The notes under the pieces are model-generated. The model was not told the DNA's origin and ran no database searches. It saw only the letters and a list, made by a program, of their open reading frames with translations. The translations under genes were made by a program, and so were the position numbers. From Ganoderma boninense (Eukaryota > Basidiomycota > Agaricomycetes > Polyporales > Polyporaceae), in the NCBI GenBank assembly GCA_002900995.3, contig CM035312.1, positions 434,001 to 498,000 of the forward strand: a stretch of 64,000 nucleotides of DNA, written 5' to 3'. Below are positions 1-10,155 of this stretch, piece by piece. How positions within the stretch are numbered: position 1 is the first letter of the stretch; the number at the start of each line of letters is the position of its first letter.

Positions 1-369
1 CAGATCTTGCGCTACACCATCTACGGTACGTCTCCGTCTCACATCCATCTCGGTCCCGTGTCCCGTTCTGACTCCACAGTCATAGTGTCGCGTCGTCCCT
101 CGCGCCCGAAGACGGCGAGATCGCCTTCAACCTTGCAGCTGTGCTTGAGGCATGTGGGTTCCTTGAAGAGTCGCTCGAGCAGTACAAGAAGAGCAAGGAG
201 TTTGGCGTCGAGCGGGCTGCTATGCACATGCGCAACGTACGTCCTTTGTGTGTAGTGGACAGCATCTGCTAAACTCGTCTTGTTGTAGGTGAGTGCAAAG
301 ATCTTGGGCAAGCAGATGAAGGAAGCCGAAGCCCAGGCAGCTGACGTCAAGAGCGAGCCATCGTCTTGA
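1..369 (+). CDS. TPR-like protein, C-terminal part (5' end outside window)
   Basis: The last three exons can be read: up to base 25, 80-236 and 289-369 (stop TGA), with introns 26-79 and 237-288 that have GT..AG ends and keep the frame. The reading continues from residues DLALHHLRHSVASS through APEDGEIAFNLAAVLE to an acidic end, EPSS. The stretch with N-L-A-A-V-L-E-A, L-E-E-S-L-E-Q-Y and a following K-K-S-K-E-F-G-V has the helix-turn-helix spacing of a tetratricopeptide repeat, a protein-protein interaction scaffold. The partner or complex cannot be told from this fragment. The family assignment is inference from repeat pattern only; the coding status is well supported by the splice frame. 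Confidence 0.7.
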
Positions 370-1212
370 GCCCATGTTTCAAAACGCGCCGACTGTGCGG
401 CCTACAAAGCTGCATGGCGCCTGGAGCAATCATAGACAGGGCAGGCATAGATTGCCGTGTTCGCATCCTATAGTACATATACAACTAATCCAGTCCCTCT
501 TCAACACCTTCTGTCTCCTATTTTCTATAGAAAACCACGACTGTCAATCCGAAGCAGCCATTTGGCGCTTGACATGGCCGACGACATTCCAGCGACCGAC
601 CACCTCAGGCTCCTGTTCCGGTCGTACTCGCTGGTTCCCGATTCACCATGCTTACCCCAGCTGTTTCAATTTCTCCTCTCTGCACTCATACCTGCGTCAG
701 ATGCTCTCTTGGCTGCAGCGGAAGGCTAAGGAAACGGTTCCGGAAGATGTCGTCGACCATGCCGCTTCCGCGACTCTGTCAGGATCTGCGTTTGGCTTAA
801 CGAGGCTCTCATAAGCGGCGACGCCGTCCACGTTCAGAGGCTGCCCGACCTCAGTCCTAGCCCACAGAGGTGCCGGATGTGAACTGTGCTCACAATGGGA
901 CGCTGGTATGGCCTACGCGGTCACGGCTGTATATCCAAACCACTCATCTTGCATGAACCTACGGCTCAATCGAGGTGTTAGGCTCCGTTGTCAGCAGTGG
1001 TGTCACTGATGTGCATGGTTGTTTGGACGTACATGGATGATGCAGGCGAAGCCTCCCGACGAGCGAATTCCTCTGCCACAATTCTATATGTGGGGCATCG
1101 TCAGGGCTGGATTAAAGATATCCGACCAGCGTCGCGGCGTCAAATCACTATGAGGACAGACAGAATCGAAACTTTCACACAGACAACGGCTAAGTATTCC
1201 TCGGTACCGACT
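370..1212. other. Intergenic, no supported gene
   Basis: This is the gap between the end of the TPR-like gene and the 3' end of the oxygenase gene on the other strand. A 52-codon ATG-initiated reading frame at 573-729 (+), starting MADDIPATDHLRLLFRSYS, has an amphipathic look, but it has no recognisable family and no clear splice partner. It is left as a possible small gene only. Confidence 0.4.
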
Positions 1213-3410
1213 TTATGCCTGAGGCTCACGCAGATACTGGAGCAGGAACCCCGACGCGATCGCCATCGCGCACTTCGCCCCCCAATACGCCGCGACGGAC
1301 ACGAGCACGCCGACGACGATACTCACACCCACAAGCTCAACCAGTACCTCCCTCCACTGCCGCGTCAGCAGCCGCGCCCGCGCCGGGTCGCGCGCCACCG
1401 CCTCTGATTCAGCAACCCCCGGCGCGAGTTCCCCGCCCTCGCCCTCGCTCTCGCCCTCGCCCTCGCCCTCACCTTTCACCCTCTGCCCACCCTCCCACGT
1501 TCGCGCCCGGGGCGGCGGAAGTCGGTGCGAGGCCGGAACGCCGAGCGGCGCATGCCCATGCTCCCGGGCACCGAGCGCGCCATGCCCTCGGCGAGGACGG
1601 CGCGGCGCTTGGCGAGCCACCCGCTGCGCGGATACCACGCGGCGAAGTAGTGCGGGAGGCGCTGCACGAGGAGCAGCGCGTGCATGCGCAGGCGCACCGC
1701 CAGTGGGGTAGGCGGGAGGCCGAGGCGGCGCGCGAGGGGCGCGCCGACGAGGTGAGTGGCGAGCGCGACGTTGTAAGCGAACGAGGTGTACAGGGGCGCG
1801 CGGTGGGAGACTGCGAGGAGGATCGGGAGGGTCGGGCCGAGCGTTGGGGGCCTGGTGGGTGGTCGTTTCGAGTTGGGAGAGGATGAGGGGGAGGGTGGCG
1901 GGAGGACGGCGGTGGGGTCCTCGAGGAAGAGGTTGAGCGCGGCGGTTGCGACGAACTTGTCTGCGGCGCGGGTGGAGGCGAAGTGGCGGTGGAGGATGGA
2001 CGGCGCGACGCCCATGTAGTACCCAACGTGCCGCCACAGAGCGAGGTACGCGCTCGCCTTGTCGGGCGGGGGCGGGAGATGGAGGCGGCGGAGGCACCAC
2101 ATCGGGATTGTAGAGAATGCGCCGAGGCTTGTAAAGGTCAGGGTGAGTAATGGGATCGAATGAAGAGAGAAGGAAGAAAATTACTGACGTTGCTGCGACC
2201 TCTTCCTGGCTCACGGGAACACTGTCCAGCTCCTCCAGTGGGTGTTCCCTCTCCCAGCGTGCTTGAACTCGCCATCGCGCGATTCCATGGAGCAGTCGCA
2301 CGCGGACCGCCGACCTCCATCCTTCGCCCTCTGGTAACAAGGTGCTCAATTGGGTTGCAGGGGGCGACTGAGGGGCGGATGCCGAGCAGCCCATGACGTC
2401 GAGCACGAACTGCAACGTCTCGACGAGACGTATGAATGTTCGGTCATTCGACTCTTTTGGAATACGCGAGGCGATCTCGGCGAGTGAGGGCGTGTGCTCC
2501 CTGCCCACGTTCCTGAATTGCGGCACAAGGTACGAGACCGCTTCCAGTGTCCGCACTATGCGAGAGCTGTGAAGGTGCGGGATCTGTGGTCAGTTGAGGG
2601 ACGAACGAGTTGTGGATTGTCGGAGTGTGGTACCTACCTAGCCAATCCACCGGCAAGGCTGAAATACAGCATCGCTTGGATGACCTGCACCGAGTCATCG
2701 ATGAACAGCTCTCTAGCGAGACCCACTTCTTGTTCTGTGGCTGCTAGCCCAGGTGGTGGCCTGCGGAGCACCTCGTCCAGAAACGCGTGGGTTGCGGGTG
2801 CCTCCTCGTGGGACGTCGTCGCTGCATGCATCTGCACAGCTTGCAGCAGGTCCTGGCCGACGCTCGCCGTGGGGCTTGCGAAGACCTCCCGGAGGGCGCT
2901 ATCACACATAGGGTCTCCTATAGACCTCCATCTATGTGGAATCCTAGTCGTTAGCTCGGTGATCCCATTAATTGATTGTGGCATTGAGATGGGGGCGTGA
3001 TGGAGAGATGCTCACATCTCGCAGAGCTCGGCGGGGACGCAGTCGTTGTCCCATTCGAGGATGTGTCCGAAGGTCTCGATAATGTCCCCGTTGGTTATAG
3101 TCTTCATGTCTTCGAAGGAGGCGATGTGCTTAACCTCAGAAGAGCGAAAGGGCCGCAGGTCGCCGATTATAAAGACCATGGTGCCGGACGCTCTGGGAAC
3201 GTGCAAAGGTGCGTTGCTAGGTTGAATTCAGGCTTCGAGACCTATACATCGCGTGAAGTGTCAAGCAAGCCTTCGGAATGTCAATTGAACCCTCCTTTAC
3301 TCTGATGGGCGGAGGGGCGAGACAAAAGAAATCTAGAGCTTACGGCGAATAAAGAAGACTAGCAAGAGAGTTGTCAGGAAGGAGCTAGAGACGAAGGCGA
3401 GTTGTGGATC
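1213..3410 (-). CDS. mpaB / DUF2236-type ER-bound oxygenase-like protein
   Basis: This is a multi-exon gene of the mpaB/B' / rubber-oxygenase catalytic family (DUF2236), a haem-type oxygenase fold anchored in the ER. The exons join as follows: a hydrophobic N-terminal segment (about 3340-3410, LAFVSSSFLTTLLLVFF), then GTMVFIIGDLRPF..EMIPHRWRS (about 3196-2900), then the helical DLLQAVQMHAATTSHEEA region, then SYLVPQFRNVGREH..QEEVAAT (to 2189). A 61-base intron (2188-2128) leads to LGAFSTIPMWCLRRL and the family-typical AYLALWRHVGYYMGV. A further intron (about 1487-1366) would join to a C-terminal membrane helix, VELVGVSIVVGVLVSVAAY. Both membrane segments fit family architecture. The first exon and start codon were not resolved, because the hydrophobic exon has no upstream ATG in frame. 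Substrate unknown. A long open frame runs through the introns here; it is not one exon. Confidence 0.75.
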
Positions 3411-4285
3411 TCAAGCCCCTTTGGAGTCTCCCTGAGAAAAGTAGTCCCTATCGGGGTTCTCCACAGTCGACCTCTCCCGAACATGGCCGTTGCCTTTTCA
3501 TGCGAGGCTCAGCCTCTCACCATGCATATGACGATGTCGCGACTCGGATTGCGAATGCGGCATTGTAGCGTCGCAATTAGATATCCATTGTCCATGGTAC
3601 CTATGCTGGTTTGGTTGAGGGTGAGTCTTCAATTACAATCATACTATAATAGCGGGTGGGAAGAGAGCCGTAGGCTTACCTAGCAAATGAACGTGGCCGT
3701 CTTGCTATTATCGGCCGAAAAACACCTGCTGACGCGAACACTTACAAGCTGCGAAGCTGTGGATGGCATGGATCGGCTGCAACAGATGACAACAGAAAAG
3801 ACAAGACATGCAAAACATAGGTTTCAACGTTTCGAATGTCCACGAAACGCTCTCTTGGAGTCTAAATATCCTTCAAAGTATAAGGGGATGAGCAAGGGCC
3901 AACGAAGCCCGGTCGAGTGGTGTAGTGGTTATCACTCTTGTTTTACATATCAGCGGTCTTCGTTTCGATCCCGGCCTTTATCATTTTGGTATGCCTGCGC
4001 ATGCCGGACCTGCATTTCGAAACCCGCCTTCTCCAAGGCAACAGCACGGGAAACTGCTAGTATACAACTACTCCAGAATAAATAACGATGTTTGTGGTTG
4101 TGTGCTAACTATGTGGTACAGTGTGGACAGCCAGGTCTAAAGGTGTTGCGATAGAGACAGACTTGTGCGAGCAGCGAGAGCGACGACTACAGAACGACGA
4201 CAGCATAATGATCCAAATCCAAAAGACGGCGACAGGACCCACCGTGAACGAAGAAACCAAGGTCAAAGTTGTCCTTCCTCATCCC
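3411..4285. other. Intergenic with tRNA-like relic
   Basis: This region probably includes the unresolved first exon and promoter of the oxygenase gene. Around 3530-3605 on the minus strand there is an ATG-initiated stretch ending at a GTGAGA donor, but its phase does not fit the next exon. The tRNA-like sequence at 3911 is listed separately. Nothing else was recognised. Confidence 0.4.
3911..3981 (+). pseudogene. tRNA-Val-like sequence, probably degenerate
   Basis: GGTCGAGTGGTGTAGTGG fits a tRNA 5' acceptor strand plus A box, and GTTTCGATCC about 45 bases later resembles a B box. The presumed anticodon loop TTTACAT would give anticodon UAC (valine). However, the anticodon stem has a mismatch, the T stem does not pair properly, and the 3' acceptor strand that should match GGTCGAG is absent. 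I read it as a decayed tRNA or tRNA-derived repeat. Confidence 0.45.
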
Positions 4286-6276
4286 TTACGAACGAAACTG
4301 CATCGGCACCCTAGGAACGTCCGGCACCACCTCGCGCATGACCCTCATCTCGCCCATGCTCGCGCTCGCCTTGTGCCCCGGCCCCCACCTCCCCTCCCCT
4401 CCCACCCCAACAGCGCGGTACGTCTGCGGCGGCGACAGGTCGCCCGCGCTCGCCTTCCGCCTCAGGTCCATCTGCTCCTTCTCCCAGTCCTCGAGGGGCC
4501 GCGTCCACGTCCACTCGCTCAGCCCGCTGTCGCGCGTGCGGTACATCTGCGACGCGCTGCTCGACGGCACGGGCGAGCCCCAGCGCGAGCCCACGAGCTC
4601 GTCCAGCGCCGTGCTCGCCAGCGAGTTCTTGCGCCACCCGCCGCTGTCCGGCGCCCAGATGCTCGACCCCGCGTCCTCGGGCTCAGGCTCGCCCTCTGCC
4701 TCCGACGCCGAGCGCGAGTGCCGCAAGGGCGCGAGGGGAAGAACTAGAGGCGGCACTGGCTTGCGCAAGGGCGAGCGCGGGCTGCGCGTCGACGACGCGG
4801 AGTTTTGCCGCCGGAGCGGGGGCACGGGCGAGCCGATCAGCGAGCCGGGCGACGTCGGGCTCGTGGTGAGGGTGGTTGTGCTCTGCGAGTCCGTCCGCCT
4901 TTGTGGGGGCTTGTTCCCGTTGGCATTCTCGTTCCTCGAGAGTGGGCTGGATAGCGAGCCAAGCGGTTTCGCGGGGAGCGGGCGCGGCGCCTCCTTATCC
5001 CTCTCCCTCTCTCTTGGCCTTTCCTCTTCCCTTTCTGCTGCGAACTTAGGAAGGTAGATGGGCGGAATTGGGGGCACGGGCGGGATGGGCGGGAGGACTG
5101 GGCCTGCGCTCCCGCCAGGACTGTGCCCCTCGCCCGGGTTCGCGACGGTGAGCACCCTGCTGAGGCGGGTGTCCTTGCTCCCTCGTGCGGGCGCGTGCTG
5201 GGCATGAGGAGCGGCATCTCGGAGAGCGTCGTCGACGCGGACGTGTATGCGGAGATCGGGCGCAGGTCGCCGCCGCGCACGGGCCTGGGCATCTGGATCG
5301 CTAGCCTCGCCGTCCCGGTTGTCAAGCTGGGCTCTGACCGCTTCTCCGATGCGGAGGCGGAGGCAGAGGCGGAGGCAGAGGCAGAGGCAGAGGCAGAGGC
5401 AGACGTGGACGAGGACGAGGGGGCGGGCGAAGCTAATGGTGGCGGGTCTTTCGGGGGTGTCTCCGGTGGCGTAGGCTCGCGCTCGGGCAGGACGAGGGCT
5501 GGTGGAGATGGACGGCTCACCTTCGGCTTGGACGGCTTGCGGCGGAGCGGCTCGAGGCGCGGAAGGGGCGGCGCGGGCTCGGGTGGGCGTACATTCACGG
5601 CGGGGTCGATCACGCTCGAGGGCGGCCGGCGATTGGGGTGCAGGGGCGGGAGGGAGGCGTGCTCCGCGGTGCTCACGAGGTGGATGCTCAGGTCCCTCAT
5701 GCGGGCCGTGTGCGCGTGCGCGGTAGCGTTGGGAAAGGGCTCGGGGGTGCTCGCCTCGGTGCTTGCGAGCGCGTTCGCTTCGTTCCAGGCGAGGACGTCC
5801 CACTGGCGGTCCTTGGCGGGCGTGGCGAGTCCCAGCCGTCGTATTCGCGTGATGAGGCTCTGGCAGAAGGCTTTCATCTCTTGCATGTGCAGGAGCAGGG
5901 CGATGAGCACGAAGAGAAGGGTTACGCCGGCGACGATGGCGACGATGGCGCCGGGGCTGGGGTCTGAAGCGGACGCTCGACGCACCAATGTTGTTGTTGA
6001 GGACGGTGTTGACCTCGCTTCCAAAGTCATCCACCCTAAGGAATCCGAGACGGGAGGTATCGGCACCGGCGGGGACGTCGTGGTGGGAGGGAACGGGGAG
6101 CCATCTTGTGGTGGCGTAGGTTGTGTGGGCGCTCCGAACGACGAGGACGCCCGCGCATGGGGTATGCGTATTACGAGCACGTCGGGATCCCAGGTCGCAG
6201 GGTTAACCTGTCTTGCATCTGCTTCTGCAGGCGATGCCCTGTAGAAACCTGCATGGCATATGTATCGCAGTTGCAC
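4286..6276 (-). CDS. Single-pass membrane protein with Pro/Ser-rich cytoplasmic tail
   Basis: This is a predicted type III/I membrane protein. A Ser/Thr/Pro-rich N-terminal region (about 100 residues) precedes one hydrophobic helix, AIVAIVAGVTLLFVLIALLL, a basic juxtamembrane segment and a long Pro/Ser/Arg-rich tail. The tail has the motif PNRRPPS, shared with the receptor-like genes at 16.6-24.8 kb, a run of alternating Ser-Ala coded by a hexanucleotide repeat, and a C-terminal block SQMYRTRDSGLSEW that matches SQMYPVRGSGASQW in the 50.9 kb gene. The reading frame changes at about 5150, where a donor after TCAGCAGG and an acceptor before CGCAGGCC allow a short intron. The conserved ectodomain of the family was not found, and the true start may lie in an upstream exon. 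Function unknown; the similarity to paralogues suggests a cell-surface sensor (inference). Confidence 0.65.
5343..5402. repeat. Hexanucleotide (GAGGCA/GAGGCG) coding microsatellite
   Basis: Tandem gaggca/gaggcg units on the plus strand code alternating Ser-Ala residues in the minus-strand membrane protein. The unit length of six preserves the frame, so copy number can vary without breaking the protein. Confidence 0.85.
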
Positions 6277-7351
6277 GTCAGCCCACCGCGTGCCATGAGG
6301 AACATGTACCCGGCCAGGTACACCGACGCTAAGCAGCCGCTAGACGTACCAGCTCGCGGACTCATAACGCTAGCTTGAATCGAGATATGGGGGCGCAGTC
6401 CACTCCCGAGCCCTGACTACCGCGTGCATCACTTGCGTAAGCGTAGGAGGCCCCGTTATCCGAGGAGCATTACGCACCTGGTTCAACGCCCGTTGGATGA
6501 CGTAATATGAGAGAGGCGGCCTAGAACGCGAGCGCAGATGTGTCAAGCAAGAGACGGTGCAGGCGAGTACAGAACGTGGTGGTGGTGGAGGTGGTGGTGG
6601 CAGACCGGGGGGCAGAAGGGTGTTCCCGGGGCTCAAGGGGCGACGATATCGTATCCATTCAGCGGTGTACCGCCTGAGCCACGCCTTCTCCGGGGAGATG
6701 CATCTATCGCTGCCCACATTGAGGTCACAGGTTGTAACGAATGACGATCGCAGGGGGCGGCGTGGTGCTTGACTCGGAACTCCCGGGTGCCAAATCACGA
6801 TCATGATTGCGCTGGAACTGTAAGTGCTTCCTTGAACTCTAAAGCATGCATGTGTGAGAGCCTCTCTAAAGCCGGCGCGAGGAAACACTCACAGTGCTGT
6901 AAAGTCTATTTTGCACAGTTTGATGGCCATAACACGTTGTCGAGTAGTCCTAGCGAGTGCTGTACGCATGTTGTGGAATTCATACGCGAGGCAGGGCCGC
7001 CTAGACACTCCTAGACTTTGACGATCTCGCGAACCTGTGCACCGTGAGTGTACCGTCCAGGGGGGCGTCTGCGAATCTCGGAAGTCCTGTCGGTTCAGTA
7101 CAGCTTCGACATCGAATGATACTGATGATCCAGCCCCAGTACAGCTCAGGCTGCCAATCACAAGCGCAGCGCAACGCTCCGATAAGACGATGTAGCAATT
7201 ATACAGCTCCTAGCGTACGTCTATACCTTATGATGCCATCCCCACCACCCTGTTGCGCGCAGTGAGCCCAGACGCACATAAACAGCAAACATAAACCCGC
7301 CCCAGAACAAGGACGCACATCTCGACCACAACCCCAACCTCAACCCCCATC
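6277..7351. other. Intergenic or unresolved 5' exons
   Basis: This stretch lies between two minus-strand genes. Short minus-strand open stretches with plausible donors occur (for example SYYVIQRALNQ before GTGCGT near 6480, and an FHNMRTALARTTRQRV stretch near 6950), but they could not be joined into a known protein. They may be 5' exons of the downstream membrane protein or a relic. A GGT-rich microsatellite lies at 6577-6601. Confidence 0.4.
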
Positions 7352-8861
7352 TTACGTCCTCGCCCATCGGCCTTCCCGCTCGGCAACCGTCAACGTCAGC
7401 TCCCGCAACGTAGGAATGCCGTCCAGAAGCCGCGACGCCAGCGCCCCGGCCTGCCCGTCCCACAGCGCGTCGAGCGCCGAGTCGAGCGCGCGCAGCGAGC
7501 GGGGGGAGAGCCGGTACGGGCCCACGGTGTCCCAGCGGCGCATGCAGAGCGACAGGCGTTCGACGCGCAGGCGCGGCCGTGCGAGCATATCTGTCACGCC
7601 CGCCTGTGCGGAAGCAAGCAGAAGAAGCAGAAGAAGAGAAACCGTCAGCTACGTGTTACTGCTGCATCGGGATGACGCTGGGAGGACCACTCACGACTAT
7701 CTGTTCCACGGGGATGTCGGCCTGGTCGCACTGGAGGACGAGGGTGAGATGGCGCAGCGCGGCGGCAGATTCCACATCGGGAACGAGGCGCGGCAGGCAG
7801 TCGAGGACGTGTTCGCGCGCGAAGAGGGAGACAGCGAGGTGAGACGGGCGCGTGTCCGCCATGATGTGCCGGAACATCCACAGCGTCCCCTCGGAGAACG
7901 CCTGTATCTCGACGCGGGGCACGGCCCGGCGGAGGCCGAGCATGTACAGGTCGACGATGTGGCCTGCTGTGATGCGCTCCAGGGACGCCCAACCCTCGTG
8001 CGGGTGCTCGCGCTGCCATTGCGTGTTGGCGGTGCGGCAGCGCTCGATGAGGTCTGCGTGGTCGCAACTCCTGCCTTCTTTCCAGTGCGACAGCGCGGGT
8101 TGGGCTTTGGCGGCGGAAAGGGAGAAGTCGACCACGTTCGGAAACGCGCGCATGACAGGCCCGATGTCGATTCCGCCCCGGGTGCGACCATAATAACAAT
8201 CGGCTATGGAGAGCTTCTGGACTGCAGGGTAAACGACAGAGGTGTCCTCGCATTGGACGACAGCAAGATCGAGCTCCTCGAGCGTTGACTGAAACGACTC
8301 GAGGAGGGAGACAGGATCGGCCGTTAGGAAGGGAAGGTGGTTCGTCGGGCCGAAGTGGACCGCGAGTTTCCGGACGGGAGCACGGAGACCCTTGATGCTG
8401 TCCCACAGCTCTTGCGACACGAGCGGCATGTACAGCTCTTCGAGGCAATGGAGGGTTGGCATAACCACGTTGAAGGCACCCGACAGGCTGGCGGCTCCCC
8501 AGTCGAATCGGAGTTTTCGGAGACGGGAAGCGTTCTGTAGGATGTCGCAGAGCAATTGCTCCATGGAGACGTGACCTTCTCGGGACACAGATGGCAGATG
8601 CGAAAGGGTGCATGACATGGTGACGTCAAGGAGGTAGTGTGAACGAGGACGGGACGTGCCTAGGCGGAGGCATGTGTGCAAGGATAAGATATTGTTTGCA
8701 CGTAGCTCGACCGGATCGCGGAACAACTCCCTGAGGCCGAGCTCGTAGAACTCGTGCGACGTCTTCATGAGCGAGGATACATCGGGACGTGGCAGGAACG
8801 TGACCAAGTGGAAAAGAATGTCCCAGTTGAGGCCGTCCAAAGGTGTTTCAGGTACGAACAT
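7352..8861 (-). CDS. F-box / leucine-rich-repeat-like protein
   Basis: Two exons: 8861 to about 7690, and about 7604-7352. The intron has donor GTGAGT after codon GTC and an acceptor CACAG, giving EQIVAGVTDML across the junction. The N-terminus, LNWDILFHLVTFLPRP followed by DVSSLMKTSHEFYELGLREL, matches the F-box helix pattern (binding to SKP1 in SCF ubiquitin ligases). The rest has repeated hydrophobic stretches such as LRKLRFDW, LEELYMPL, VRKLAVHF and LEELDLAV, consistent with irregular leucine-rich repeats for substrate binding. Such F-box proteins are greatly expanded in agaricomycetes. Substrate unknown. Total about 480 residues; the start is the first ATG in frame. Confidence 0.75.
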
Positions 8862-10155
8862 CGTTGCAGAACGTCTAACACCATGTTGTTAGTGACTATA
8901 TGCGCTTGAAAACAGGGGGGCGTACCAAGAAAGACCCAAAACGATGCCACGTATGAGAGAACCAGAGAGGAGAGGAGGCCTTTTGGCACCGTGCGAGTGT
9001 GTTGAATGAACGCGGCCTCGCCAAAACCTGTTGCCGTGCTCGTGTTGGCTACGGTCTGGAAACCATCGACGATGCCGTAAAGCGCGGCGAAACAGGTACC
9101 CTCGGCGTGTTATCTTTGTTGACGATGTTGGGTATGCGGTGAGCAGAGATAGGGCTCACGCAGACCCCTTTAAAGTCTACGAGAGAATCGAGGAGTTCAT
9201 AAGGCCTCTGCACCAAAGTGGGAGCAATTCATGGAGTAGCGCGTCGTGAACAGGGATGGAACACTCACTACCTTCTGGAATAGAAAGCGCGTATTTCGGC
9301 GTTCCAATGGACATTCATGAAGAAGAGCTCCGATTACGGTCGGCGCGATCGTAGACAGTCGAACGACTCGTTCCAATGTCACTGAGGACGATCAACAGGT
9401 GCCATGCAGGATGGGTACGGAAGGCACGATCGAAGACTGAAGTGAGCGCAGCTCGGACTGAGATGTGTGGAACGTACGAGCAGGTTCAGGCCGACTGGTG
9501 ACCGCGAAAACGCGTGCGGTTCATGACATCCCCACCATTCGTCGGGCTTCCCAGATGCCTTGCCAGGGATGCTGGGATTCCAGTTGCCCCGAGTCCTGCC
9601 AGTGGGTCCCTGGTTCGACGTGATCCGTTCTTATTCGTTCTGCGTGAGTGAGGCGCAGCGTCCGGGGTGGGGTTGTTTCACAAGATGCAGAAGGGATAGC
9701 ATATAAATGGGACCAAGAGAATGAGAATTGAAAAGGGGAACGATGAGAGTCGTAAAGGACGTCGTGGACGTCGTCGCGCCCGACAAACGCCTTGTTGTGC
9801 GCTTAAATTTCCTTTCAGTGACGAGTGACGAGCCGCGACTACGCATCATTGGCGCTCACTCCGGGCGGCGTGCCTCAGCGTGCATGTCTTCAGTAAAAAA
9901 TTGTTTATGTTCGCGAGTCGCGGCCATACATCATCTCACTTGAAGTGCACCTATATTTCTTCACCTTTCAATCGCATATTCAGCGATTGCGCTCGTCCAA
10001 ATCACAGAGTGGATGGGGCCGACTTGGACTCTGAACGGGGGCACGCTGGCAGCCTGAGATCGTTGTACTACTATACACAGCTATGTAGTTGTCACTGAGT
10101 GGTTTCTTATAATCCCAGACGACCCTGGAAGATGACCCGGCTCTTCATTTCGGCA
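8862..10155. other. Intergenic, no supported gene
   Basis: This is the upstream region of the F-box gene and the downstream region of the first DUF6533-type gene. Only short unconserved reading frames are present. A TATA-like atataaat occurs near 9700 (+) without a gene attached to it. Confidence 0.45.

Noticed and set aside
1215..1886. Plus-strand 223-codon Arg/Pro/Ala-rich open frame
   Set aside because: It is the GC-rich complement of the oxygenase gene; no domain, and its composition is that of a shadow frame.
5123..6244. Plus-strand 373-codon open frame
   Set aside because: Antisense to the single-pass membrane gene, dominated by the translated hexanucleotide repeat and Gly/Arg bias; no independent support.
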